Shown piece by piece: positions 10,701-21,000 of a stretch of 64,000 nt of DNA; the first letter of the stretch is position 1, and each line of letters opens with the position of its first letter. The notes under the pieces were generated by a model. It was given only the letters and a program-made list of their open reading frames with translations. It had not been told where the DNA came from and did not search any database. This stretch comes from JACVCJ01 sp052437175 (GTDB taxonomy: Bacteria; Bacteroidota; Bacteroidia; CAIKAF01), in contig JBQVOK010000001.1 of NCBI GenBank assembly GCA_052437175.1, positions 310,001 to 374,000 of the forward strand. Reading direction: 5' to 3'. The position numbers and the translations under genes are program-made.

Positions 10701-13700
10701 GCCACGCCAAACTTCACGACCAACTCACCGATCTGTGCCGGTTCTACATTAAACCTGAACGGCCCGACGGTAGCGGGAGCTACTTACCTGTGGACAGGCC
10801 CTAACAGTTTCAGTTCATCGGTGGAAGACCCCAGCATCAGTAATGCCACGGCAGCGGCCAGTGGTACCTATAACCTGCGTGTAGTAGTAAGTGGCTGTTC
10901 ATCGGCGGTAGCTACCCAAACGGTAACGGTAAACCCGATCCCAGCCACCCCGAACTTTACCAGCAATTCTCCTTTATGCCCGGGCGCTACCCTGAACCTG
11001 AACGGTCCAACGGTAGCCGGCGCCACTTATGTGTGGACGGGCCCCAACAGTTTCGGTTCTTCGGTAGAAGACCCGAGCATCAGCAGTGTAACCGCAGCAG
11101 CTTCCGGTACGTATAATCTATATGTGGTGGTGAGCGGATGTACTTCGGCCACTGCTACAGGTGCGGTAACGGTGAACCCGACCCCGGCTGCCCCGACCTT
11201 TACCACCAACAGTCCGATCTGTTCCGGCGGTAACGTAAGCCTCGACGGTCCGGCGATCGCGGGAGCTACTTATGTATGGAGTGGTCCCAACGGCTTTACG
11301 GCATCTACAGAAGATGCCGCAGTAAACAATGCCACGGTTGCGGCTTCCGGTGTGTACAGCCTGTACGTGGTAAACAGCGGCTGTACCTCGGCCACGGCTA
11401 CGCAAACGGTAACGGTAAACCCGACGCCTGCCACCCCGAACTTTACTACGAACTCTCCGGTCTGCGCCGGTTCTACGCTCAACCTGAACGGTCCTACCGT
11501 AGCGGGTGCCACCTATGTATGGAGCGGCCCTAATGTATTCAGCTCATCGGTAGAAGATCCGAGTATTACGAACGTAACCACAGCGGCCTCAGGTACCTAT
11601 AACCTGTACGTGATCGTAAACGGTTGTAACTCGGTTGCCGCCACACAAACGGTAACGGTAAACCCGCTGCCGGCTACGCCGAACTTCACGACCAACTCGC
11701 CGCTCTGCGCCGGTTCCACACTCAACCTGAACGGCCCTACGGTAGCCGGCGCCACCTATGTGTGGACCGGCCCGAACAGCTTCGGTTCTGCGCTGGAAGA
11801 TCCTTCCATCAGCAATGTCACCGTAGCTGCTGCCGGAACCTATAACCTGCGCGTGGTGGTCAGCGGCTGTTCATCGGCCGTGGCTACCCAGAATGTGGTG
11901 GTAAACCCGATACCGGCTACGCCGAACTTTACCACAAACTCCCCGCTGTGCTCCGGTTCTGCCCTGAACCTGAACGGTCCTACGGTAGCCGGCGCCACGT
12001 ATGTATGGAGCGGCCCGAATAGCTTCAGCTCTTCGTTAGAAGACCCGTCGATCGCGGGAGCTACCACGGCGGCCTCAGGCACTTATAACCTTACGGTAGT
12101 GGTAAGCGGCTGTTCATCGGCCACAGCTACCCAGGCGGTAACGGTAAATGCTACTCCGGCCACCCCGAACTTTACCTCCAATACTCCTGTTTGTACGGGA
12201 AATACCTTGAATCTGAACGGTCCTACGGTAGCAGGAGCTACCTATGTATGGAGCGGTCCGAACAGTTTCGGTTCCTCGGCAGAAGATCCAAGTATTGCGG
12301 GCGTTTCTGCTGCGGCTGCGGGTACCTATTCGCTGGTGGTAGTGGTAAACGGCTGTTCATCGGCCACCGCAACCCAGGCAGTAGTGGTAAATACCACTCC
12401 GGCCACACCTTCGTTTACGACCAATTCCCCTATCTGTTCCGGCTCAGCACTGAACCTGAGCACGGCTACGGTGAGTGGCGCTTCCTATGTATGGACAGGC
12501 CCCAACAGCTTCAGTTCCGGTGTACAGAACCCGGGCATTCCTTCGGCAGGAACGGCTGCTGCCGGTACCTATAACCTGGTAGTGGTGGTAAGCGGCTGTT
12601 CATCGGGTGTTGCTACCCAGACCGTGGTGGTAAACCCGACCCCGGCCATTACCATGGGTACCTTTGTTAACCCGAATGCCTGCGGGGCCAGCACAGGTTC
12701 CTTCAGCATTAACGGAACAGGCACGGGCAACGTTACCTGGACCGGTGCGGCTTCCGGCGCTGCGGTATCTGTTTCACTTCCCTATACTATTTCCAATGTT
12801 CCGGCGGGCAGTTATGCCGTTACTTTCGTGAGTGCGGCCGGTTGTTCGTCCAACGTGCTCAATACGTCCCTTTCTGACCCGAATCCGCCTTCCACTCCGC
12901 TGTTTACCGTAAGCCCGGCCGTTTGTGCAGGGGCTACGCTGAACTTTAACGGTCCTACGGTTGCGGGTGCCACATACGTATGGACGGGTCCGAACAGTTT
13001 CGGTTCCTCTGTGGAAGATCCCACGCTGAGTTCTGTAACGCCGGCTGCTTCGGGCACCTATTCCCTGTACATTGTGGTAGGCGGTTGTACTTCAGCCACG
13101 GCTACACAGGCCGTAACGGTAAACCCGATCCCTGCGGCCCCGGCCTTTACCATTGGTTCGCCGGTCTGCGTAGGCGGTTCCGTAACGCTTGACGGCCCCA
13201 CGATCGCTGGTGCTACCTATGCATGGAGCGGTCCGGCCGGTTTCAGTTCTGCCGCGGAAGACCCCATACTTACGGGCCTGACCAACGGCAACACGGGTAG
13301 TTACAGTCTTACCGTAACGGTAAACGGCTGTACTTCTCCGGCTACAATACAAACCGTAACTGTAAATGCCCTGCCTGTTATCGGTGCCAATGCATCGGCA
13401 CAGCTGGTATGTACGGGCAGTTCGGTAACCCTGACAGGTAGCGGCGGTGTAAGCTATACCTGGGATAATGGTGTAACCAACGGCATACCGTTCGTACCTG
13501 TGGCCACCGCGCTGTATACCGTAACGGGTACGGCAGCCAGCGGCTGTTCTTCTACCGATACCATTACCGTAACGGTAAGTGCAACGGGCGGAATTAACCT
13601 GGCCATTGCCGTTTCTGATGCCGACACCACGGTTTGTGCCGGTTCAGAGATCACACTGACGGCTTCCGGGGCTACCTCGTACCTGTGGGTACATAACGGA

Positions 13701-14783
13701 GCTTCTACAGCTGCCGTTACGGTGAATCCGACTACGCCCACTGTGTATACGGTAATCGGTTCTGCGGGTGTGTGCAGCGATTCATTACAGATCGCCGTAG
13801 ATGTACTCCCGGTACCGAATTTCAGTATTACCGTGGCCGATAACAGCATTTGCCAGGGCGATTCTGTGGAACTGACCGCCGTAGGCGGAATCGGGGCTGT
13901 ACTGCTCTGGAGCACGGGTTCCAACCTGCCCAGCATCTGGGTGAGTCCTTCAGCCACCACGAATTACACCTTGACGGCTACGGACAACAACAGCGGTTGT
14001 ATAGACCTGAATACGGTGACCATTATCGTGAATCCCGAGCCTGTGATCAATATGCAGGATTCCGTGCTGGTGTGCGGCAACAGCCAGACCACGCTGAATG
14101 CCGGTGCCGGTTTCAGTGCGTACCAGTGGAGTACGGGCGCAACCACATCTACCCTGGTGGTTACCCAGAACGGTATGTACCAGGTAGTGGTGACCGACGC
14201 CAACGGTTGTACGGGCACAGATGCCAGTTATGTGACCATCAGCGCTTACGATCCCAACGCCGGAGCTACGGGTGAGACAAATGTTGCTCTCTGCCAGCAG
14301 GATAATTTCATCTTTGCGGCCGAAGGCGGTGTGGCATACAGCTGGACCGGTCCGAACAACTTCAGCAGTACCAGCGCTTCCAACGAGATCAACAATATCG
14401 GCAGCAATAACGCGGGCGACTATATTGTAACCATTTACAACAAGGATAACTGTACGCTGCAGGATACGGTTACACTCAGCCTGCTTTCGGACGGAGAGTG
14501 CCAGACCATTACCGAGCTGGTTACCCCGAACAACGACGGCAAGAACGACCTGCTGATCATCGGCTTCCTGGATAAATATCCCGATCATAAGCTCACCATC
14601 TACAACCGCTGGGGCTCGCCCGTGTACAAAGCACAGCCCTATGCCAACGACTGGAACGGCAAAGCCAATATGGGTGCCGTGGTGGGTAAAGACGGTTATC
14701 TGCCTGTAGGTACGTACTTCTACATACTGGAAACCGGTACGGACGATAAACCGGTGAAAGGATTTATTGAACTGCAATACTAA
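7728..14783 (+). CDS. Giant T9SS type B adhesin: N-terminal DUF7948-like domain, SBBP propeller, 12 Ig-like repeats
   Basis: 2351 residues. A signal peptide (1-24) leads to a FVPNKGQ-type N-terminal domain (about 25-255, DUF7948-like). Residues 255-746 hold SBBP-type propeller repeats with recurring LGGTG and VNPGGGAYY motifs. Ten Ig-like repeats of exactly 81 residues (nt 10221-12650) carry NSPxCxGSxLNLNGPTVAGATYVW, written as a consensus; a divergent spacer and two more repeats (12897-13382) follow. More Ig-like domains lead to a type B sorting domain (about 2260-2351: VTPNNDGKNDLL, IYNRWGSPVY, KGFIELQY). It is probably a long surface filament adhesin. It opens the second adhesin-PorP-OmpA cassette; porP follows after 19 bases. 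Confidence 0.9.
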   Translation: MKNNLMRALTVVLMLYLHPLISRAGFVPNKGQVADKNGKPRPDVLFTFDTHDARLFFMKDRIVYALYKMDHVENDRSRELREKGDIEGAKYASLRIFEQRIDMEFKGALPEPGILFEDPQGERTNFYFAHCAQGITGVQAYGQVTYKNLYNGIDVVFKLVNGTLKYDLVLHPGAKLSDIRFRYDGVSSISKNGKNFEMKTEVRTLRESIPASYWQDDKKPVNVDYRLMEDNTFGFTAEGIETVDRTLVIDPTLAWATYFERSTTGASSAIRGNVTTDASGNFYYQINTYSPDLPVVNPGGGAWFDPSYNPSSGLDVYFAKFNVNRQLVWATYLGGTGSQNNYYDHGIAATGNTFYVSGVTSSTDFPLMNQGGGAYYQTSPGTGDKGFLSKFNSATGVMQHSTYLRCYSEINMAVDGNGNVAVSSFNYSWSTAPTVVARAGAYNDNTFNGNSDVFLYMFDANMVQTWGTWLGGTGYEEPMGITFDSNNNLYLFNRSDNATVPLVNPGGGAFFDNTYSDKYDYWLMKFNASGGLVWSTLLGGNGLEGLSYSQVTTNANNDVIFTSTTRSTVMNLVNPGGGAYYQTMPAGLSDGFGGTGYCAGFIMRFNSASALIHGTYMGANNEEVYIQGQTPGNCNQHYLMLQSRTFATTPQAGSYNVNNANTSQYGYMAMEMTPAFGIGWSSYIHSDSTFMERMVSDRVNGRLYATGMTQARDFPVTNPGGGAYYDNVINSGTGSSYVFGIVQFDIGGPPVLSVSGGGPATVCAGQSITLTATGSGTINWYNAPSGGTLLGTGTTLNYTPGVTTVYAEAVNGGCASTRTPITITVNPLPSTPNFTTNSPLCAGSTLNLNGPTVGGATYIWTGPNSFSSSVEDPSLTNITAAAAGTYNLRVVVSGCTSAVATQTVTVNAIPATPNFSTNSPVCAGSALNLNGPTVGGATYVWSGPNSFSSSLEDPSIGSATVAAGGTYNLYVVVNGCTSATATQAVTVNPLPATPNFTTNSPICAGSTLNLNGPTVAGATYLWTGPNSFSSSVEDPSISNATAAASGTYNLRVVVSGCSSAVATQTVTVNPIPATPNFTSNSPLCPGATLNLNGPTVAGATYVWTGPNSFGSSVEDPSISSVTAAASGTYNLYVVVSGCTSATATGAVTVNPTPAAPTFTTNSPICSGGNVSLDGPAIAGATYVWSGPNGFTASTEDAAVNNATVAASGVYSLYVVNSGCTSATATQTVTVNPTPATPNFTTNSPVCAGSTLNLNGPTVAGATYVWSGPNVFSSSVEDPSITNVTTAASGTYNLYVIVNGCNSVAATQTVTVNPLPATPNFTTNSPLCAGSTLNLNGPTVAGATYVWTGPNSFGSALEDPSISNVTVAAAGTYNLRVVVSGCSSAVATQNVVVNPIPATPNFTTNSPLCSGSALNLNGPTVAGATYVWSGPNSFSSSLEDPSIAGATTAASGTYNLTVVVSGCSSATATQAVTVNATPATPNFTSNTPVCTGNTLNLNGPTVAGATYVWSGPNSFGSSAEDPSIAGVSAAAAGTYSLVVVVNGCSSATATQAVVVNTTPATPSFTTNSPICSGSALNLSTATVSGASYVWTGPNSFSSGVQNPGIPSAGTAAAGTYNLVVVVSGCSSGVATQTVVVNPTPAITMGTFVNPNACGASTGSFSINGTGTGNVTWTGAASGAAVSVSLPYTISNVPAGSYAVTFVSAAGCSSNVLNTSLSDPNPPSTPLFTVSPAVCAGATLNFNGPTVAGATYVWTGPNSFGSSVEDPTLSSVTPAASGTYSLYIVVGGCTSATATQAVTVNPIPAAPAFTIGSPVCVGGSVTLDGPTIAGATYAWSGPAGFSSAAEDPILTGLTNGNTGSYSLTVTVNGCTSPATIQTVTVNALPVIGANASAQLVCTGSSVTLTGSGGVSYTWDNGVTNGIPFVPVATALYTVTGTAASGCSSTDTITVTVSATGGINLAIAVSDADTTVCAGSEITLTASGATSYLWVHNGASTAAVTVNPTTPTVYTVIGSAGVCSDSLQIAVDVLPVPNFSITVADNSICQGDSVELTAVGGIGAVLLWSTGSNLPSIWVSPSATTNYTLTATDNNSGCIDLNTVTIIVNPEPVINMQDSVLVCGNSQTTLNAGAGFSAYQWSTGATTSTLVVTQNGMYQVVVTDANGCTGTDASYVTISAYDPNAGATGETNVALCQQDNFIFAAEGGVAYSWTGPNNFSSTSASNEINNIGSNNAGDYIVTIYNKDNCTLQDTVTLSLLSDGECQTITELVTPNNDGKNDLLIIGFLDKYPDHKLTIYNRWGSPVYKAQPYANDWNGKANMGAVVGKDGYLPVGTYFYILETGTDDKPVKGFIELQY
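10221..12650 (+). repeat. Ten tandem 243-bp coding repeats (81-residue Ig-like domain)
   Basis: The start of the 'CCxAAC/CCGAAC' proline-asparagine codons recurs at 10221, 10464, 10707, 10950, 11193, 11436, 11679, 11922, 12165 and 12408, an exact 243-base step each time with no indel. Each unit encodes a Pro-Asn-Phe-Thr-type strand, an N-proximal cysteine, the GPTVAGATYVW core and a SGC/NGC cysteine near the end. Synonymous codons differ between copies (for example GGTGCCACT against GGAGCTACT), so protein similarity is higher than DNA similarity. Confidence 0.95.
12897..13382 (+). repeat. Two further copies of the 243-bp Ig-like repeat
   Basis: After a non-homologous stretch of about 246 bases, two more copies start at 12897 and 13140, again 243 bases apart. 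They keep the GPTVAG / GPTIAG core and both cysteines but are more diverged than the first ten. Confidence 0.85.
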
Positions 14784-14802
14784 ACTAAACCGCCCCAGAA
14801 AA

Positions 14803-15732
14803 ATGAAAAAGTTACTATATATCATAAGTACGGCACTGGCCGTATCCGTAACGGGCTTCAATGCTTCTGCACAGCAGGACGAGCAGATGTCGCTCTATAT
14901 GTATAATCCCCTGTACTACAACCCGGCCTATGCCGGTTCCCGCAACAGCCTCAATATTTCGATGCTGGGCCGTTTCCAGTGGGTGGGCTTTAAGGGCGCT
15001 CCCATGACACAGTGGCTGTCGGTGCATTCCCCGGTAAAAGGACAGACCCTGGGCCTGGGTGCCCACCTGGTGAACGACCGCATCGGGGCACGCCGCCGCA
15101 CGGCCGCTTTCTTTGACATATCTGCCGGTATCCGTCTCAACAAAAAAGGACACCGCCTGGCCTTCGGGCTTTCGGCCGGGGTGGATATCTCGCAGTATAA
15201 TTTTACAGACCTGGCCGTGACCGATCCCGACGATCCGTATTACGGAACTACGTTCAACAGCGTAAAACCCAATTTCGGGGCCGGTATCTATTACTACGGC
15301 GAGCGCTTTTACCTGGGCGTATCTTCGCCCCGCGTACTGGAAAGCCGCAAGGACGTAAACACCACGGAGCTGAAACTGATACGCCGCCACTTTTTTGTGA
15401 CCGGTGGTTACGTGTTCCGCCTCAACAGCGTGTGGGACTTTAAACCGTCTACCCTGGTAAAGATCACGCCGTATGCACCGCTTACGTTCGATCTGAATGC
15501 CAGTTTCATGGCGTATAAAAAGTACTGGATCGGCATTATGTACCGCTACAACGAAGCGATGGGCGTAAATGCCTCGGCCCTCATCGGCAAGGTGTTTACC
15601 CTGGGCTATGCCTTCGACTTCCCGCTGAACGGCCTGCGTGGCCAGCAGTACGGAACGCATGAGGTAGTGCTGCAGTTCGACATTAGCCGGTACAAGAATT
15701 CAGGCAAGGTTTATTCACCGAGGTATTTCTAA
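14803..15732 (+). CDS. PorP/SprF family outer-membrane protein (second copy)
   Basis: 309 residues from ATG 14803. An in-frame upstream start at 14767 would overlap the end of the adhesin gene and put 12 residues before a normal signal peptide, so I chose the ATG that begins MKKLLYIIST. The signal peptide ends near ASAQ. The mature protein starts QQDEQMSLYMYNPLYYNPAY, as in the copy at 4599-5513, and shares GAPMTQWLSVH, NDRIGARRRTAAF and YYYGERFYLG. It is a predicted outer-membrane beta-barrel of the T9SS partner family, here likely serving the 2351-residue type B adhesin 19 bases upstream. The OmpA gene follows after 18 bases. Confidence 0.92.
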   Translation: MKKLLYIISTALAVSVTGFNASAQQDEQMSLYMYNPLYYNPAYAGSRNSLNISMLGRFQWVGFKGAPMTQWLSVHSPVKGQTLGLGAHLVNDRIGARRRTAAFFDISAGIRLNKKGHRLAFGLSAGVDISQYNFTDLAVTDPDDPYYGTTFNSVKPNFGAGIYYYGERFYLGVSSPRVLESRKDVNTTELKLIRRHFFVTGGYVFRLNSVWDFKPSTLVKITPYAPLTFDLNASFMAYKKYWIGIMYRYNEAMGVNASALIGKVFTLGYAFDFPLNGLRGQQYGTHEVVLQFDISRYKNSGKVYSPRYF

Positions 15733-15750
15733 CCAAACCGTAAATCCCAC

Positions 15751-17910
15751 ATGAAAAGATATGTATATACGCTTGTGCTGGCTGCGGGTATCGCAGGTGT
15801 GGCACAGGCTCAGAAAAGTAAGATACAGTACGGCAATAAGCTGTTCGACGATTTCGAGTACTACGAATCGGCCCGCGTTTTTGACGAAGTGGCCCGGAAA
15901 GAGATCCGCAGGAACAACTTTAATTACGACGTACTGCTGAAAGCCGCACAGTCTTACCGTTATTCCGGTAACCTGGAAAAGGCGGCCTATTATTACGACC
16001 TGCTGGAATCGAAAGGCCAGCTGAACGAACAGAACCTACCCGAGTACATACGCGTGCTGATGACGCTGGGTAAGTACGAAAAGGCGAGGGACCTTTCCAC
16101 GAAGTATGCCGGCAGCCTGTCGAATTCCAAAACGGCTTCGGCCCTGGCCAAAAATCCCAATTACGTGGCCACGCTTAAGGAAGACAGCGCCCGCTACACG
16201 GTAAAGCCTTTCCCGTACAATTCGGGCCTGGGCGATTTTGCCCCGGCCCTGCGTAACGGCGACCTGTATTTTTCCTCTTCGCGCAAGGCCGTAGGTTTTT
16301 CGGCCACCCGCTACAAATGGGACAACAGTTACTATGTAAAACTGTACACCAGCCGCAAAAAAGACAACGAAATGCAGGCCCCGCAGCTTATCCGCAAGGA
16401 ATTTGTAAGCAAGTATCACGATGGACCGCTGAGCTTTAGTCCGGACGGCAACACGGCCTACCTTACGCGCAATGTGTATGCCCGCAAGGGAAAAACGGAA
16501 GTAAAGCGCCTGGGTATTTTTATTTCGGAATACAAAGACGGTAAATGGACGGAGCCACAAGCCTTCCCGTACAATAACGGCGAATACAATGTGGGCCATG
16601 CCGCCGTAACTCCGGATGGCAAAACGCTGATCTTCGCGTCGGACAAACCCGGCGGTTATGGCGGTGCCGACCTGTATGCCAGCCGCCTGGAGAACGGTTC
16701 CTGGTCTGTACCGGTAAACCTGGGTAAAAACGTGAACTCCGACGGCGACGAGCTTTTCCCTTCTGTAGGCGGAAAAGGTACGCTGTTCTTTGCATCGGAC
16801 GGTTTTGCCGGCCTGGGCGGACTCGATCTGTTTTCAGCCCGCAGCAGCAAAGACGGTTTTGCTCTGGCCGAAAATATGGGATACCCGGTGAATACCCGTT
16901 TCGACGATTTTTCCATCGCCGTAAATGCCAATGAGGACGGCGCCTGGTTTGCTTCGGCACGGAATGATTTCAAAGACCGCATTTACCAGACAACGATCCG
17001 GGAGATCAATATTTACCTGGACGGAACCCTGTTTGATGCCACTACGAAAGAAATTCTGCCGAATACCCTGGTGCACATCATCAACGAAAAAACCGGGGAA
17101 GTGATCGAAGTGACCACCGATTCACTGGGCAAATACACCGCCAAACTCGATAAGAATGCCGATTACCGCATCACGGCCGAAAAAGAGAACTACGAACTGG
17201 TAGAAGAAGGCAAGCTGACCACCCGCGGCGTAACCGAGGGTAAGATACTGCCCTCAGACCTGTACCTGCGCCGTTCGGTAATGGAATCGGAAATTACGTT
17301 CATCGACAAAAAAACCCAGCAGCCTCTGGCCGGTGTAAGCGGTACCATTACCAATAAGACCAATGGTAAAAAACTGGCTTATACCACCGATGCCAACGGA
17401 AAAGCCAAAGTGAAACTGGAAACCAACAGCGATTATGACCTGTTTGCCCGTAAAAAAGGCTACCTGGACATGAACAAGAAGTTCTCCACGGACAATGAGC
17501 TTACGGCTGAACTGGACATCGATACGGACATGCAGCCGATCGAAAAGAACATCAAGTTCGAAGTACGCGATATCTTTTACGATTATGCCAAGTATACCCT
17601 GCGTTCCGAAAGTATGAGCGAGCTGGACAAACTGGCCGGCTTCCTGATCGAGAACGACAACATCCGCGTGGAACTGAGTTCCCATACGGATTCGAGGGGC
17701 AGCGACAAATCGAACCAGAGCCTGTCGCAGAAACGCGCCCAGAGCTGTGTGGATTACCTGGTATCGAAAGGCGTACCTACATCGAGCATTATTGCCAAAG
17801 GATACGGCGAATCGCAACCGGTGAACCGTTGTAAGAACGGGGTGGAATGCAGTGAAGAAGAGCACCAGCAGAACCGCCGCACAGAAATTAAGATCCTGGA
17901 AGTGAAATAG
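15751..17910 (+). CDS. TPR / PD40 propeller / OmpA-domain protein (second copy, PorE-like)
   Basis: 719 residues with a signal peptide (MKRYVYTLVLAAGIAGVAQA). TPR-like helices (about 22-140) precede PD40 propeller blades (about 150-400; FSPDGNTAYLTRN, TPDGKTLIFASDKPGGYGGADLY), carboxypeptidase-regulatory-like beta domains (about 430-600) and an OmpA domain (about 605-719: HTDSRGSDKSNQSLSQKRA). The OmpA residues that bind diaminopimelate (TD..G and N..L...R) are present. It probably ties the outer-membrane adhesin complex to peptidoglycan. It closes the second cassette and is followed by a strong terminator. The last 100 residues are nearly the same as in the 5519-7675 protein, including an unusual pair of cysteines before EEEHQQNRR. 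Confidence 0.88.
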   Translation: MKRYVYTLVLAAGIAGVAQAQKSKIQYGNKLFDDFEYYESARVFDEVARKEIRRNNFNYDVLLKAAQSYRYSGNLEKAAYYYDLLESKGQLNEQNLPEYIRVLMTLGKYEKARDLSTKYAGSLSNSKTASALAKNPNYVATLKEDSARYTVKPFPYNSGLGDFAPALRNGDLYFSSSRKAVGFSATRYKWDNSYYVKLYTSRKKDNEMQAPQLIRKEFVSKYHDGPLSFSPDGNTAYLTRNVYARKGKTEVKRLGIFISEYKDGKWTEPQAFPYNNGEYNVGHAAVTPDGKTLIFASDKPGGYGGADLYASRLENGSWSVPVNLGKNVNSDGDELFPSVGGKGTLFFASDGFAGLGGLDLFSARSSKDGFALAENMGYPVNTRFDDFSIAVNANEDGAWFASARNDFKDRIYQTTIREINIYLDGTLFDATTKEILPNTLVHIINEKTGEVIEVTTDSLGKYTAKLDKNADYRITAEKENYELVEEGKLTTRGVTEGKILPSDLYLRRSVMESEITFIDKKTQQPLAGVSGTITNKTNGKKLAYTTDANGKAKVKLETNSDYDLFARKKGYLDMNKKFSTDNELTAELDIDTDMQPIEKNIKFEVRDIFYDYAKYTLRSESMSELDKLAGFLIENDNIRVELSSHTDSRGSDKSNQSLSQKRAQSCVDYLVSKGVPTSSIIAKGYGESQPVNRCKNGVECSEEEHQQNRRTEIKILEVK

Positions 17911-17930
17911 AGGATGCATATATAACATGC

Positions 17931-17968
17931 AAAGCCCCGTATCCATTGTGGTACGGGGCTTTTTTTTA
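17931..17968 (+). terminator. Rho-independent terminator after the second cassette
   Basis: AAAGCCCCGTA (17931-17941) pairs with TACGGGGCTTT (from 17952), followed by an unbroken T-tract. It ends transcription of the duplicated adhesin-PorP-OmpA region. Confidence 0.9.
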
Positions 17969-18086
17969 ATGCAGAAAGCGGTCTTAAGAGGAGAGGAGCG
18001 TTACGAAGCCCCGATATTTTAGACCAAGCTCGTCCGACGTGCCGCCTGAAGTGTTAAAATTTTTTAATAGCTTTGATCTTGAGCCT

Positions 18087-21000
18087 ATGAAAAAACAGCT
18101 ACGACCATTCAGATGTATCGCTGCCCTTATACTCTGCATGTTGTTTCCTTTTGTGTCGGTAGCCCAGACGTACTGGGGCGCACAAGGGGGCGGACTTACC
18201 ATTGAAGAAGCCGCTTCGGTAGCCCTGGACCCATCTATGAACACCGTAGCCACCGGTTATTTTACAGGCAGCAGCTCCTTTCAGGGACAAACGCTCAATG
18301 CTGCCGGGCTCAGCGACGTTTTTGTGACCAAATACGATCCCGGCGGCACGCTCATCTGGGCACGGCGCCTGGGCGGGACCAATAATGAACGCGGTACTTC
18401 CGTGGCCTGCGACAATTTCGGGAACATCTTTGTTACGGGTTACTTTTTCGGAACGTTTACGGCCGGATCACAAACCCTTACCAGCAGCGGCCAGCAGGAT
18501 GTGTTCCTGGTAAAGATGAACGCTGCCGGGCAGGTGATCTGGGCCCGACGGGGTGGTGGCAGCATGGCCGATATCGCCAATGATGTGGCTGTAGACAACA
18601 CGGGTGCGCCGGTGATCATCGGGCAGTATTCCGGTACGGCTGCTTTCGGTGCGATTTCCATTACAGGGGTGGCCGAAGACATTTTTGTGACCAAGTACGA
18701 CTCTGCCGGTACGGTACAGTGGGTAAAGAACGGTACGGCCCCCGCGGTGGACCGGGGTTTTGCCGTAAGCTGCGATCAGAACAACAACGTAGTGGCCACC
18801 GGGCAGTTCTCACAGACCATCACCTTTGACGTTACACATCCCAATACATCGAACAATTCCATTTTTGTTATAAAGTTCAATGCAGCGGGCAATGAGCAAT
18901 GGTTCCGTATCATCGGCGGGGCCACCAGCAGTATCTCCCACGATATCGGCTGCGATAACACGGGTGCGGTGTACGTCACAGGCGATTTTACCGGGAACCT
19001 TTTCTTTTTCCCCAACCTGGGCACACCACTCACCAATACATACAGCAACCGTATTTTCCTGGCCAGGTACGACGCCTCGGGCAGCCTGCTCTGGTCCGAA
19101 GCCGACGGCAGCGACAGCGAGATCAGTGCCAAAGGACTGGCCGTGGGCAGTAACGGGGTATACATTACCGGTTACTTTAAATGCAAAATGAACGAATATG
19201 CCGATCAGTACGGGCAGGGTACCTTTAACAGCGTAGGTTATAAAGACTGTTTTGCGGCTATGTATAATCTTTCGGGCAGCCGGCAATGGGCCCGGCAATG
19301 GGGCGGCAAAAAAGACGATGAAAGCAACAGCGTGGCCGTAAGCGGAACCACGCGCCCCGTTTTCTGCGGCAGTTTCGAATGCAACCTGAATATTCCGTCC
19401 GCGACGGCAAACGGCTCTTTTATTCCGACCCAGGTAACGCTGGCACCCAATATACCGGGTACCTGCAGCGATCCGGACTATAACCGCTACAACAGTTTTA
19501 TGGCTATTGGCAATAAGGACGTATTTGTAGGCGGACTGGTAAATCCGGCCCGGCAGCCCTACGATTATTATCACCGCACGTCCACGGCCTGCAACCTGCC
19601 TTTTGTAAAGGGCTGCATCAACGATGTAGTGGGCGATCACAGCAGTTGCCTGGGCGATTCGGTAACGGCCTGCGGAAATGTGATCCTGCATGCATCCACG
19701 CAAACGGGGAATGATTCTACCGCCTGCGCCGGTATCGGTCCCAATTATACCTACCAGTGGTCTACCGGTGGTACCAATGACAATATCAATGTGGTGAACT
19801 CTGGTTTGCGCAGCGTAAAGCAGACCACGGAAGACGGCTGTTTCAGCAGTTCGGATACCATATACGTAAACATAAAGCCGCTGCCACCCAAGCCCACGGT
19901 TACCGATAACCAGGGGGTGAATAACAACGCACTTTTCCCGGAGGAGATACGCGTGTGTCGTCCGGCCCAGGTAGTACTCACTTCGTCTACGCCGCCGGGT
20001 ACCACCATCAGCTGGGGTGGAAATCCGCCGGGTGTAAACCCCATTACGGCCCCGAACAACGGCACCTATACGGTAACGGCCACGGGGGCCAATGGTTGCA
20101 CACAGCAAACGCTGGTGGCGGTGATCTATGAGGATTCACTCATTAATATCGACCCCACGCTTTTTCTCATGGGCGATGCCGACGGCAACGATTCCATCAC
20201 GGTATGCGGAAACATGCCGGTATACCTCGGTATTTTCGATCTTATCAGCAATCCGGGTCAGCTGCCTATACCTATACCCAATATTGATGGTCAGTGTACC
20301 TTTTCTCCATCGGGTACCATCGGTAATGTGGTAGATGTACCGCCGTTCATGGGTTATTCCTACGTATCGGCCATACTGCCCCAGAGTGGTACCTATACCT
20401 GCAATTGCAATATCAAATACTATAATTCCTGCGATACCTTGCTGTACACCACCAGCGATACCTTTTACGTGGATGTGCTGCCGTACCCGCAGGTAGATGT
20501 GGAAATTACCGGGCCTTCGAGCCTGTGCCCCGGTCAGGTTGGTTATTATGGCGCGTCCGGCGGATCGAACTACACCTGGTACGCCAATTATGTATATACG
20601 AACGGATTCGATACCATTGGTGTAAACAGCACGCAGCTGCTGTATGTAGCCAGTTTTGAGTCCCTGCCCAACGGCTGTACGGCCAGCGATTTCGATACGC
20701 TCACGGTCACCGTGGTTTCACAGCCTGCCATTACCACCAACCCGGCTTCGGCGGTGATCTGTCCCAACGATTCGGTAGAAATTCTATGTTCAGGACCGGG
20801 CGTGGTGCAGTGGTCGGGGCCGGGCGGCGTACTTTCAGACAGCACGCACAGCATTTACGTGACCACACCGGGCTCTTACTTTGCCAATGTTATTTTTAAC
20901 CCGGGTTGTACCCTGCTTACCAATACGGTGGTGGTCACCGAGTTCTCATCGCCTTTTCTCACTACAAACAAGCCGCCGCTGATCTGTGCCAAAAACGATT

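Noticed and set aside
10221..12650. Regularly spaced repeats that might suggest CRISPR or a satellite
   Set aside because: The units are 243 bp, in frame and encode a protein domain; there are no short repeats with unique spacers and no cas genes.
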